Part shown: positions 33,358-45,603 of the stretch, piece after piece | Numbering within the stretch: position 1 is the first letter of the stretch | Layout of the letters: the number at the start of each line of letters is the position of its first letter | Source: Motacilla alba alba | Lineage: Eukaryota > Chordata > Aves > Passeriformes > Motacillidae | Length of the DNA stretch: 64,000 bases | Assembly (NCBI RefSeq): GCF_015832195.1 | Contig: NC_052021.1 | Coordinates: forward strand, 3,348,001-3,412,000 | Reading direction: 5' to 3' | Translations under genes and position numbers: made by a program | The notes under the pieces: model-generated | The model's input: only the letters and a program-made list of their open reading frames with translations | Told to the model about the DNA's origin: nothing | Database searches by the model: none

Positions 33358-36300
33358 TTAGTTCTTCTGGTAGTAGAACCATTTGTCGACTGTGTGGGGC
33401 AGAAAAAAGGAGGGGGTTAGTCCCCTGTGAGCCACCCAGTTATTAAGTAGTTACGTGGCAGTGTGCGTGTGTCACCTCCAGCTCAGGGGCTTCCTCTGCT
33501 CCTGGCAACAGCTGCTCAGCACAGCAAACAGGTTCTGGCACAACCCTGTTTTATGTGGATTTGTTTTCCCAGAGCAGTCAGCCTGGCTCAGGCTGCCATT
33601 AGGAGCATCCATGACTCGGTGCAGCAAGGACAGCAAGCCAGGCTTTCCTCTGGCTCAGCTGACCCAGGGAGGCAAAGCCTCCAACTCCCATGCCCACATG
33701 GGAGACACGCATTTCTCCACAGGTTTATTCCCCATGAAGGGATTGGAAGTGTCAGCCCAGCTCCTCTTTCTGCTCCCAGCACTGCCCTCAGCTTGCCCTG
33801 GCTACAGCACCATCCAGGTTTAGTTCAGACCCTCGTTTTCCCGAGGACAGTTCCTCTGAGGAAGCCCCTGCTGTGTGCTGGGATGCCGGGGGGGCATTTG
33901 AGGCTCACCTTCGGGTGGGATGGGGCTGGCAGCTTTACCCGGCGGCGTCTGAAACAAAAAGGGTGTTATCAGAGACCAGAGGTGTCCTTCACTCTCCTCA
34001 CAGCAGTTAGGGCTGCACAAGTCTTTCCTGAGCCCCAGTGGCAGCCGGTCAGCTGTGGGGGAACAACTGAGCTCCCATGCAGCATTCCTGGAGCCTGCCC
34101 ATTCCGGGGATGCCCGAGGGGCTCTCCCCTGGTGCAGGCTCCAGGGCCATCTGACTCCCAGCACAAGCACTTCCCGCTCCAGACTCTACACAGGTGCAGG
34201 CAGCTGGTTTTTTTTAACCCTGCAACATTGGTTTAAAAAATATGGGGGAACAGAGGCACGAAGGGCTCCCTGAGAACTCCTCTGAAGAGCTTTCCCTGGT
34301 ATTCAACAACCCAAGACAGAGAAAATCCCTGTCTGGTGACACATCTTCCATGAGGGCTTTCAGAAACCTCATTGGGACACCAGCACTTTACAAAAACACA
34401 ATGGTTTTAAAGGTCTCTCCAAGGCCACAGAGAGACTTGGCTTTCCAGTTATGGACGGGATGCAAGATTTGCACTTTGATTTTCCTGTCCCCTCCCTCTA
34501 AGCCCTTTCAGGCTGCCAACAGCAGCACTCTGCAAGTCCAGGGAGACACAATTAATTCCAGAGGCTGGACAGGAGAACTACAACCAGGAATGTACAGCTC
34601 TTCATTCTGAAGCTGCAAAATCCCTGGGGAATTAGGTCTCTTTTCTCAGAGGGAGACCTGTACTGTGAAGCACTTGGAAGCCCAAATACGAAAACCCTCT
34701 CAGAACAGCTGACGGCCAAGCTACAGCTCAGAAGTTCAGCCCTCCACGCAAACTCCATTTGGGATTCCATCTCTTGGATGACTAAGGGCAGGGAGAAGCC
34801 TCTGGAGGAACGTCTGATTCGCTCCACATCCATCCTGTTCAACCAGAAGCAGGTGTTCAGCCACCCAAAACACTCTGAGCAATGCCATGTGCCATTCACC
34901 ACACAAACCGCAGCGTTTTCCCTGATAGTAACACCAGGGTTTGGCCGCTCAAAGTGGTACTTACTGCATCCACAGTAGCTTTTGCACAGTCTTGACTGCA
35001 GCAGAAGGGGCTGTCAGACACTGTCAGGTTGGTGCTGGAAGACATGGGGCACTTGTGAGAGGGTGCAAGCCCAGCCTCCCCCCAGCAGCATTAACTAATG
35101 GAATATTAAGGATCTCAGCTGCCAAGTGGAGGGGAAAGGCCTGGCGAGGCAGCCAGCAGCTAACAGAAAGCATGGCACCCCTCAGGAAGGGTTGTTCCAG
35201 GGTTTTTAGTTTAGGGAAGAGGAAGGGGCACGTTCCCACAAGCATTAACCTACCAGTTGATCTCCCCTCCGTCAGTTTTCTTTGTTATTAAAGCTTTCCA
35301 GTGCTCGTGGGTGCCTTTGATGACATCCAGGGCAAAATCCTGAAGATGGAGATGAGAACAAACATCATGTCATGTGGAAGCACCAGACCACCTCCTCCAG
35401 ACCATCACTTAGAAGGAGCTGATGTTAGGCAGCTCTGGAAGGGGCTGGAAGAAACCTCTTCCGCCCCGGTGCCGCTCAGGAAGAGCAGAAACTCCCAGCA
35501 CACAACAGCTGAAACAACCAGGATTGTGCAGGAGAATTGTTTTGCTTTCAAGATGGGAGGATCTGCCAAGGTCACAGAGCGAGCTTGGGGCCAAAAGAAA
35601 CTGAGCACAGTCTCGGGCCAGTGCTCCATTATAGCAGCACCTCCACCCTGCTGCTCCTCCCACTCGGTTTGTCTCCAGCAGCTTGCTGATCCAGGCCTGG
35701 CCAGGAGCTCTCTCCACTCCAGGCAAATAATTCAGACCAGCAGGAAGAGACACACAGGTGATCTGGCTTTGCAACTACTTAGAAATGAATTTGTTTCCAG
35801 GCAGATCAACCTCTTCCCTTAAAAATGAGCAATATATGCTCAAGCATTAACCTGTCAGCTGGAGGAGGAAACACACACAGTTCCTTGTTGGTGTGAACAC
35901 CAGCACTAAATGTCCTGGTTTGATACCAAACCGAGCCAAATAAAACACTGCAGAGCATGTCTGAGGTTCTTTATCCTGACTTTCCAGTTTCCTTGACAGG
36001 TTTCACCCATCCTGAGGGGGCAGCAAGGTGCTCCAGCCCGACCAACCTAGCGCTGTGCTACAGACAAAAGGGACAAGTCCTTCATGACTTCCATTTTCTT
36101 TCCCAGAGAGGGCTTTTGGAAGAACTCCCCTCCTCTGCACCACCTCTGGAGCCCTGGGAGTTGAGTCACCTCACTAAACCCCTCATGGCACTCCAGGAAG
36201 GGCAGGAGTGAGGACACCAAAACAGGATTTCACCTGCTCAGGAGCAGTAACTTATCTGATCCAACCCAGAAGAAGAGGCAGAGTGCTGCCAAGGCAGAGC

Positions 36301-39300
36301 CTTACTCACAGGGCGTGAGGGAACACTTCATGCCTGAAGGAAGAAGTGTTTTAACTCCTGAGTTAAGTTTAACTTGCACCAGGTTGCAGTGGAACAAAGC
36401 CAACGGGTAAGGGAGGCAAAGGGTGATGTCAGGCTGCCTTTGCTCCAGAGCTGGAGCAAATAAACCTGGTGTTTTCCACCTGGTTCTGACACGAAGGCTC
36501 CCAGCCCTGAAGTGATCCCACATGAAGAAAATATTCAACGACACCACGGTGATAACCCCAAGCATTTTTTTTCTGGTATTCCTGCACTCACTAGGCCGGA
36601 AAAATCCAGCAGGATGAACTGAAATCAACTCTCAGCACCCCCATAAAAATCCATTCTGTCAGCACCTCACTCGTGTCCCCACCCAGCCTGAGCTCAGGTT
36701 TTGGACCAGGTGCCTCTGTGCACAGGAAGGCGATCCTACCTTGCCTTTGAATTCCCCATTAAAGGCAAACTGGTTCTCTGGCTTTCCATCGGGTACTTTG
36801 TATCTTCTGAACCAGTCCACAGTAGCTTCTAAGTATCCAGGCTTCATCCTTCTGACATCCTCGATGTCTGGCAGGGGACAGGAGGTTTGTTAGCCAGAAA
36901 CAGTAACAGAATGCAGTGAATTACAGAATTTAAGTGGCTCTGCTGAGCCGTTCTGGGCTGTGCCTCTTTCGGCCCCTCCCCAAGCAGCCCTCGCAACATT
37001 TCACACAGGTTCCCTGAAGACTCAGGGAGTATCTCCTCGGGGAGGTTAGTGTTTCATCCTCAGGATGTGTCTCCCGAGTGTCCCCAGGAGCGTGGACACG
37101 TTTAAACAGCCTGGATTAGAGGCTTGGGGGACAACCCCTGTCCTTGCTCCGAGTTTGGAATGCCAGGCTGGGCAGAGGATTGGCCACATGCGACAAACAG
37201 CAGGGAAATGTTTTGCTCCAGGACTGTCCTTCCAGCATCACATCTGAGTGACAGCGGTGCACAGAAGGAGCAAGCCCTGTCCCCAGCTCCTGCAGCTTCC
37301 AGGGGAGGAAGGGAAGCCCTGCTCCTGCTCCTCCCCTGGAACTCACCATTGTAGCTGGCTGCTTCGGGGTCTTCCACGTTGATAGCAATGACCTTCCAGT
37401 CTGTCTCTCCCTCATCAATCAGGGCCAGCGTGCCCAGCACCTTCACCTTGATGACTTCTCCCCTGGAGCAGACCTGCAAGGACAAAGGCCCTGCTGTCCC
37501 CGATGCGCCCGAGGAGCGCTCCACAGGACGCCGTGCAGGGGCTCAGCAGGCAGCCAGCCAGCATGAAACGAGCTCTGGCTGTCAGCAGCTCATCAGCCCT
37601 GCCTCATCTCAGCAACGATCTCCAGAGGCAGCAGAGGGAAACATCACATCGTTAAGGGAGGGGAGGTAGGAAATGAATAATGTCGCTGGCTAATTGGCTT
37701 TGGAGACATTAATTACACGTTTCAGGAGCCATTTAGGATGCGGTACCTTGCTTCCAATTTCGCACACATCAATCGGATCGTTATCTCCACAGCAACCAGT
37801 ATTTTCATCCTTGTGACCTGGGTCTTCCCAAGTCTGAAAAACAAACCCCAAACCAACACCAAAATCAACCGCATACAAGAATAAGACCTCACAGGTTTAA
37901 AGAGGTAGTAAAAAGCAGGTTTACTTCGGGCACGCAGTTGCCTGCAATAAACAGAGGATGGCCCACTTCACACCTGCTGCCAGGTCAGGTATTTGGGCTA
38001 CTGTTTCCCTTGGGCCTGGGAAGTTTGAATTCAAGTTAAAAGGTCTCCTCTTCCACAAGGTAAGCAGCCCCCTCCTACCCACAAACCCCTTCAACAACTT
38101 CCCAGACTTCCTCCTCTGCCCCACAGCTGCGGAAAGGTGAAGTTCACATCTATAAAGGGCGATTGTTGATTTGGCTTCCTGCCTGTTCCTCTCCCTATTC
38201 ATTCCTTAGCAGAAGTTTCCTGAACTCCAGATAGCAGTCCAGCAGAGATGGAAGACAGACAGGGTGTATTGTTTCCCTTTAATTAAACAATTAAAGACAC
38301 TGTTAACCCCAGAGAAGTGATAAGAATGTGGAGTCCCACTCTGCATCTCACCCACAGCAGCGAATGCACGTTGAAGGACACGACTCCAGAGGCCAATTAA
38401 TTGACTCCAAGAACAAGAGCTGTTTAAAACATGCTCCTGATCAGGAGTGAAAAGCACTCCATGCCCACTTGCATCATAAGGAACACGTACTCCTAAGGGG
38501 GTTGAGATATAAAAAAGGAATGTTCTTCCCAAACTTCTGTGTCCCAGGACATGCCCAGTGTAGTCAGCACCTGTGATGGATCCAGAGTGCTCAGGAGGAT
38601 GCTTCGACACGTGGGTGGTGCTGTGGGGCCACAAACACTATCACATTTCTCTACCAGGAAGTGTTAAGCTCTTGATGCACAAACACCTTTGATCCATGAA
38701 CACATGACAGAGCAAAGGCTTCAAAAGACACAACTGTGCACAAAGAAAGAGGCACCACAATCCATTCAAGCAGGAAACAACTCAACCTGTTAAGCCACGT
38801 GGGGAAAACACTCGACATGTGCTACTGTCAAGAGCACAAATACCAAATTCAGAGTGTTTGCCTGTGATCTGTCGCTGACAGCTTATTTCTCTGGAGGGAA
38901 CCCCAGCCTCACAGAACATCAGAGGCAAACAGCCTCGTTTGAAGTCCCTCTTTATCTGGCAGTCCCCAGCCATTTAAGAGCGTGTGTTCAGACGTCACTA
39001 TCGTGGTCCCACCTTGCCAGCTGTTTCTGGGAAAGCACATCTGTGCAGTGGTGGGCGTTGGCAAGAAGAGTCTCTCATAAAGATTCAGCCTAAATCCTGC
39101 ATCCTTAGGATAAAGCCTCGTGCTCTGCCAGGCAGGAACTGAAGGCACAGCATTGCCAGGTGCACGATGACAGCTCCCTTCAGCCACAGAAGGACCTGCC
39201 AGCTCCTGCCCGGCCGAGCTGCCAGCAGCTGGGGATGAGCAGCAGCTGCTCATCCTCAGGGAGCTTGTTTATAACATCAGATAGAAGCCTAAAACTTGGT

Positions 39301-42300
39301 ATTTCTGCTCAAAAATACCCCTGTTTTCCTGACAGGTTCTCTCCCTCAGCAGGACAACCTATCCAGCTGCAAACACCACGCTCCAGACCAGACTCTCTGC
39401 TGACCTTTTTGCTCCTTAAATACAGTCACAGGCACCCTCCCTCCTCCCCACCAGGAGGGATGAGCCACTGGGATAAACCACAGTACCTGTGGGATGGCAC
39501 CATAATTCCAGATGTAGCCCTTGTGGGGGAACACGTTTGCTACAAAGCGCAGTTTCCCCTTCTTCACATCTTGCTTAATTGGGTTTAAGGGTTCCTTTGT
39601 GGAAATCTGAAAGAAAAGTTATAAATAAACATATATATAACATATTAATTATAATACAGTTATAATATAAACAGTTATTATATATTTGTTTCATATAATA
39701 TAATATAATATAATATAATATAATATAATATAATATAATATAATATAATATAATATTAATATAGTTTGAAATAAATCCCTCTGCTTTACCCTTTATGGAT
39801 AAAAAAGCAATTTTTTTAAAAATGGAACTGACAAGCCAAGAGACCAGGAGATGATGCTGATGCCAGCAGCAGATACTGGACACCTCCTGTTCCACTGCCA
39901 TCCCTTGGGATATAGTTTCCAGCACACTTAAAAGCTTTGGAATCCCATGGGGTTTAGAGCCATAAAATACTGCTTTAATCAGAAGCCACGGGAGAACACC
40001 ACAGCATTCCAACATCTGCAATCTCAGCCTCCACACCAGACCTCCAGCATCAAGCAGGTACTGAGAGGAGAAGTTAGAAACCACTCTGATTGTGGAGGTG
40101 GATCTGAGGAGGGCCTGGCAAAGCCAAGCATTTGGACTGGAACTGTAATGAAGTTACCTCCATTTTAGCATTTGTCCATCGAGGTACCTCCACGACCATG
40201 TTGAACACATTCTGAAGAAAGCAGAAGAGCAGTGAGTGGGAGGGAGTCGTGGGGCCACGCTTTAAACTAGGGAACACGTACAAGTGAGCACAAAAACCAG
40301 CCAGTTCACCTGAAACCAAGCTTTTATTGCTGGGTTTTTTTGGTTTGCTTTTTTCAGTGCTAATTTTGAGACGGCTGATAAAAGTCCTGTAGCACAGTCA
40401 CCTGTCATCACTCCAAGCTGAATCCCACAAAACACCCAAAGGCCAGACTGAGGTTCCCACATGTTCTCCATCAGTTGCCACCTACAAACATCCCCATCAC
40501 GTTCCTAGGCTACAGGAACAGGTTAAATCAATGGCAAACAGCTGCATACAACCTGCCCTGGACATAACAAAATGGGGTTTGGGCCTCATTTATTAAATCC
40601 AAAGTGATTAATGCTCCAGAAAGAGCCACCCTGGCCATCCAGAAAAGACAAGACCAACAAGACAAGCCATCTATTTAATAGTGTGGGTATCTGTGTACTG
40701 CCCTGAATGAGTGAGACCATCCCCCCCAAATATTCTAGTCATAATGCAGGGAAGGATGCCCTTTCTCCAGGCTGACACTCCTGTAAAAGCAGACCTTGCT
40801 CGTGGCATGGTATGAGGATGAAAATGTGGGGGAGAAATGCGGAACCACATCTCACTGTATCTTGTTTACAGGTGACACTTGAAAACATCTCCTGTTGGTC
40901 CAGCTGGGCCGAGAGCTCAATGTCAGCCTCCTCTCCAGGAAAACAAGCTTTTCCACACCTGAACCTTAACATCTGCTGTTTGAAGAGATTATGGCTTTTT
41001 AACAAAAAGTCAAACCTTGCTCCCTGGCCTGGGCAAGGCTTCTAATCCCCACCTTAAGCAGTATTAGCATGGCAAAGTCCCTCGAACCTGTATTGCCCCA
41101 TAATTGGATTGATATTGTGCAACAAGTGCTGTTACATCACTGACTTTGCCCACACCCTTCCCCAGCAGAGCTTTATTACAACCCCTTAATTGCAGGGGGT
41201 CACTGCTCATTTGCATTTCGCACGCAGAAAGGCACAGAACCCTTTTTATTCCTAACTCGAGGGAAGGGATGAGGCAACTGGAACAGGCTGGGCTGGGAGC
41301 TTATGGCTTTGCAGGCAGGGAAAGATGACTTGGGGCTGCATCTTTGGAAGGACTGAAGCCTCCCCATGGCCCAACTTGGCCAAAGACACACAGAGAGCAG
41401 CTCAAGGTTATCCCTTTGCAATGACACAGGTCCAGGTAAGGTCAACACAGCCCAGCCTGAGACTGAAAAAAACACCCTGCAATCCTCTCAGCGTCTTAAG
41501 AGTCTGAGGATAAAGATCAAGGAGCCCAGACAGAGCAGGACAACCTTTTGCTCTGAGCTGGGCCCTGTATTGTGGCTGGCAGCCCACCTGCCCAGTGGTG
41601 AGTAAAACCTCAGTGCTGAGGCACTCCAGCCACAGAGAGAGCCCCATGGGAGCAGCGCTATTGTGTAACCTCGGGGACTGTGACCTTCAGCTATTGGGAC
41701 TTTTTTCTCTGAATGACTTGGCACAGAGGTGCTGGCAGCAGCGCTGTGTGCCTGAGGGCACACCAGTTTCCCCTGTTAAGCACTACCAGTTCAAGGAACT
41801 CCCCCTCACCTCTGTACTCACTCCCCTGTTCCTTCCTCCCCTGTTCTGCAGGCGTCTGCAAAGCGTGGCATTATCTGGATTTTCCTTGTCTGGGTTACCT
41901 GCACTGGAACCGCTTCCCTACTCGGCCACTGCTGAGTCCTGGATGACCACAATCCATCTTTTCTCCTCCGTGATGGCAAAAGCCACTACACACTTCCCAG
42001 AGCGCCTCAGGTATCTCCATCACCTTCACCTCAGCAGTTCAATCAGCTGCTTTTTAGAGGTTCATCTCTCAGCTTTTTTCCTTTTTCCTTTCCCAGAACC
42101 ACTCCCTGCCTCTGAATTTCAGCTCTCTCTAACAGGCAGTAGTTGCTCCACTACATTTCCCAAGCTGCACAGCTTTGTAGTCAGAGAAAGGAACAAGCTA
42201 CAACAGTAAAGAGTCAGAGAGCCTGAGGCACCACTGAAAAAAACATTAAATGAAAACTGAAACACAACCATTTTGATTTCCTGAAGCTGGGGCATTTTTT

Positions 42301-44053
42301 ACTCAGAACAGCCTAATTTGACTAACCACTGGCTGCTAGAAGGATGTGAAAGCCCTGCAGCACTGCAAGGGGCAGGTTCTGCCAGGCAAGAGGTCCCAGG
42401 AGATGCTACAGCAGGAATTTAACCTGTTCATCTTCACCCTCTGTTCTTTGTCAGATTATACTGCAGGCCACACTGCAGCCAAACCCCAAACCCCTGAAAT
42501 ACCATGCAGCACCCATAGGAATGGGGGGAGATATTACAAAAAAAAGCAGTTTTCTGCTTAGCTAACCCAAAATGCCTGCATGGGTGAGCTCAAGCCAACC
42601 ACTCACATCTCTGACGCAGAAACTGGCAATGAGATCATCCATTCTCTTCTCCTGGGTCGCTCCACCCGAGGCCAGGATGGAGAAAAACCCATTCCTGGTA
42701 GGGTGAGCCTCCCCTGGGTGTCTCAGGCTGCAGGACCCCTTGGTTCCTTGGATGTTTCAGGACCCTTGGTCCCCTGTGTGTTCCCAAAGCCCCTGGAACC
42801 CAGGATGCTCCCAGATCCCCATGTCCCTTGGATGTTTCAGGACCCCTGATCCCCTGTGTGTTCCCAGATCCCCTGGTCCCCTGGATGTTACAGGACCCCT
42901 GGTCTTCTGCATGTTCCCAGATCCCTTGGATGTTCCCAGATCCCCTGGTCCCCTAGACGTTTCCAGATCCCCTGGTTCCTTGGATGTTCCCAGATCCCCT
43001 GGTCCCCTGGATATTCCCAGATCCCCTGGTTCCTTGGATGTTCCCAGATCCCCTGGTCCCCTGGATATTCCCAGATCCCCTGGTTCCCAGGATGTTCCCA
43101 GATCCCCTGGATGTTCCCAGATCCCCTGGTTCCCAGGATGTTCCCAGATCCCCTGGTCCCCTGGACGTTTCCAGATCCCCTGATCCCTTGGATGTTCCCA
43201 GATCCCTTGGTCCCCTGTGTGTTCCTAGATCCCCTGGTCCCTTGGATGTTCCCAGATCCCCTGGTTCCCAGGATGTTCCCAGATCCCCTGGTCCCCTGTG
43301 TGTTCCCAGATCCCCTGGTCCCTTGGATGTTCCCAGATCCCCTGGTCCCCTGGACGTTTCCAGATCCCCTGGATGTTCCCAGATCCCCTGCTTCCCTGTG
43401 TGTTCCCAGATCCCCTGGTCCCCTGTGTGTTCCTAGATCCCCTGGTTCCCAGGATGTTCCCAGATCCCCTGGTCCCATAGACGTTTCCAGATCCCCTGGT
43501 TCCCAGGATGTTCTCAGATCCCCTGGTCCCCTGTGTGTTCCCAGATCCCCTGGTTCTCTGTGTGTTCCCAGATCCCCTGTTTCCCAGGATGTTCTCAGAT
43601 CCCCTGGTCCCCTGTGTGTTCCCAGATCCCCTGGTTCTCTGTGTGTTCCCAGATCCCCTGTTTCCCAGGATGTTCCTAGATCCCTTGGTCCCCTGGACGT
43701 TTCCAGATCCCCTGGTCCCCAGGATGGATCAGCACCCCGGATCTCCCGGATGTTTCAGGACTCCCCGATCCCTTGCGTGTTCCCGGACTCCTCTTACCTT
43801 CCCGGCGTCCGCGTAGATGGGGATATCGTGGAAGGGGGAGATGTAGCGCCCGGCGGCATCCTCTGCAAGGCAAGGGGAGGGAGCCGCGTCACGCACACCG
43901 GGCAGCCCGCACCTGAGCGGACTCAGGGGAGCGCGGGCGGGCTGCGGAGGGGCAGCCGGGGCAGGGGGGCCCGCGGGGGCGGCACTCACTGAAGAAGAGC
44001 CGGTACTCGGGGCTGTGGGGCCCGGCGCGCTCCTCCACGCCGTACCCCGACAT
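33358..44053 (-). CDS. PPA1: PPA1, soluble inorganic pyrophosphatase, complete
   Basis: Cytosolic Mg2+-dependent hydrolysis of pyrophosphate to two phosphates. Exons (minus): 44053-43990, 43862-43798, 40211-40158, 39606-39487, 37833-37747, 37473-37347, 36867-36740, 35339-35254, 35034-34965, 33948-33909, 33389-33358. Product is 290 aa (human 289). Family hallmarks: [46 protein letters not shown], the metal-binding signature DNDPIDV (118-124), [39 protein letters not shown]-terminal [10 protein letters not shown]. Phases close through all 11 exons. The C-terminal exon 9 segment [16 protein letters not shown] carries more cysteines than the human protein. The mitochondrial paralog PPA2 is excluded by the absence of a targeting presequence and by synteny. 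Confidence 0.97.
39692..39756. repeat. (TATAA)n pentanucleotide microsatellite
   Basis: About 13 near-perfect AATAT/TATAA units in PPA1 intron 3, within a wider AT-rich patch (about 39620-39770). Confidence 0.95.
40212..42735. other. PPA1 intron 2, non-repeat part
   Basis: Intron between PPA1 exons 3 and 2. No exon of another gene, RNA gene or known element recognised in this 2.5 kb. The remaining kilobase of the intron is the 27-bp minisatellite. Confidence 0.6.
42740..43785. repeat. 27-bp minisatellite in PPA1 intron 2
   Basis: Roughly three dozen units of type ATGTTCCCAGATCCCCTGG plus an 8-bp TTCCCAGG/TCCCCTGG segment (27 bp, with 19-bp short variants, for example near 43090-43110). The transcribed (minus) strand is G-rich. 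Period 27 = 9 codons, so long frames stay open on both strands ([13 protein letters not shown] repeats). A recognisable unit already appears about 10 nt past the exon 2 donor, so the array abuts the 5' splice site. Confidence 0.95.
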
Positions 44054-44180
44054 CGCCGCGCACGCGCCCGCGCTCGCCGCCGCCGCCGCCGGCTGCTGGG
44101 GGGCACTGCGCAGGCGCGGGCCGCGCACGCGCGCGAGCGCGCACCCGGCCCGGCCCGCCCCGCGCCACGCGGCGCCTCAG
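43990..44180 (-). promoter_or_regulatory. PPA1 CpG-rich proximal promoter
   Basis: CpG-dense sequence around and upstream of the start codon at 44053, with GCGCACGCGC alternations. It is only about 130 bp long before it meets the 20-bp minisatellite. Confidence 0.65.
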
Positions 44181-44790
44181 GGAACGGGAATGCCCGGTTT
44201 GGAACGGGAATGCCCGGCTGGGAACGGGAATGCCCGGTTTGGAATGGGTATTCCTGGCTGGGAATGGTTCTTCCTGGTTTGGAATGGTTCTTCCCAGCCG
44301 GGAATGGCCCTGCCCAGCTTGGTGTGGTAATTCCCGGTTGGGAATGGTTCTTCCTGGTTTTGAATGGTTCTTCCCGGCTGGGAACGGGAATGCCCGGTTG
44401 GGAATGGTTCTTCCTGGCTGGGAACGGGAATGCCCGGTTGGGAATGGTTCTTCCCGGCTGGGAATGGGAATGCCCGGTTGGGAATGGTAATTTCCGGCTG
44501 GGAATGGTTATTCCTGGCTGGGAACGGTAATTCCTGGTTTGCAGTGGTTCTTGCCGGCTTGGAATGGTTCTTCCCAGCTGGGAATGGCCCTGCCTAGCTT
44601 GGTGTGGTAATTCCCGGTTGGGAATGGTTCTTCCTGGTTTGGAATGGTTCTTCCCGGCTGGGAATGGTTCTTCCCAGCTGGGAATGGCCCTGCCTAGCTT
44701 GGTGTGGTAATTCCCGGTTGGGAATGGTTCTTCCTGGTTTGGAATGGTTCTTCCCGGCTGGGAATGGCCCTGCCCAGCTTGGAAGGGTCC
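44181..44790. repeat. 20-bp minisatellite upstream of PPA1
   Basis: About 30 units of the form GGAATGGTTCTTCCCGGCTG / GGAACGGGAATGCCCGGTTT. Units are 20 bp and a higher-order pattern is visible: the block with GGCCCTGCC(C/T)AGCTTGGTGT recurs near 44303, 44585 and 44685. The array starts 128 bp upstream of the PPA1 start codon. Confidence 0.95.
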
Positions 44791-44839
44791 TGCTCGCCAT
44801 GGCCACAACAGCCGGGGCTGTCACGGACCCGCACAGATG

Positions 44840-45400
44840 ATCCCAGCCCAGCATGGTTCGGCATGGCCACGGTAGCAAGGGGTGGCGTGGTCCAGCACGG
44901 CGTGATCCTGCCTGGCATGGCCACACAAGGATGGGCTGGCACAATCCAGCATGGCATGATTCGGCCCAGCGCAGGTGTAACAGTGTGGGATGGCATGGAC
45001 TGGCATGGCATGGCTTGGTCCAGCATGGCATGGTCACTGCGGTGTGGTGGGATGTGCCCAGGAATGGCCACAAATGCAAGCAGTGGCGTTGTCCTGCGTG
45101 GCGTGGTTTGGTCTCGAAGGGTCACGATAGCATGGGATGGCTTGGTACAACATGGACACAGCATCGCCCATCCATGGAATGCCCATGGAATGGTCCATTC
45201 CCCACGGCCATGATAGCGTGGGGTAGCACGGTCCGGCACAATCCAGCTCAGTCCTGCCTGGCACGGCCATGGCAGCGTGGTTTGGCACGGTCCCGCACGG
45301 CATGGCACGGTCCAGCACAGCATGGTGCTGCATGCCTCTCCATGGCATGGCCAGGCATGGACAGGACGGCCCGTTCTCCCGCACTTCTCCTGGATCCCTG
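44840..45400. repeat. Degenerate GCATGG-type repeat
   Basis: Irregular repeats based on TGGCATGG, GGTCCAGCA and GGCATGGTC. Together with the neighbouring 20-bp array it fills nearly all of the PPA1-NPFFR1 interval. Confidence 0.75.
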
Positions 45401-45522
45401 CGTTCCCCGGCCCTGTGCCTGGACTGGGTAAGGGGGGTCCTGGCAGGGCCCAGGGGGCTCTGGATGGTGCCGTGGGGGAGGTGGAGGAGCCTAGCCAGGA
45501 ACAATCCTCAGTAGGACACACC

Positions 45523-45528
45523 TTTATT
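45523..45528 (-). terminator. NPFFR1 polyadenylation signal
   Basis: TTTATT on plus (AATAAA on minus), 76 nt beyond the NPFFR1 stop codon, implying a very short 3' UTR. Confidence 0.7.
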
Positions 45529-45603
45529 TCAATGTCTCATTGCAAATGCCCACTCCCCACCCCGCAATCCCTCGGTCCGGAGGGGTTTGGTGGCCACGGC
45601 TCC

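Noticed and set aside
42856..43992. 378-codon plus-strand open frame
   Set aside because: It is entirely a 27-bp minisatellite whose period is a multiple of three. It lies antisense to PPA1 intron 2 and exons and has no family similarity.
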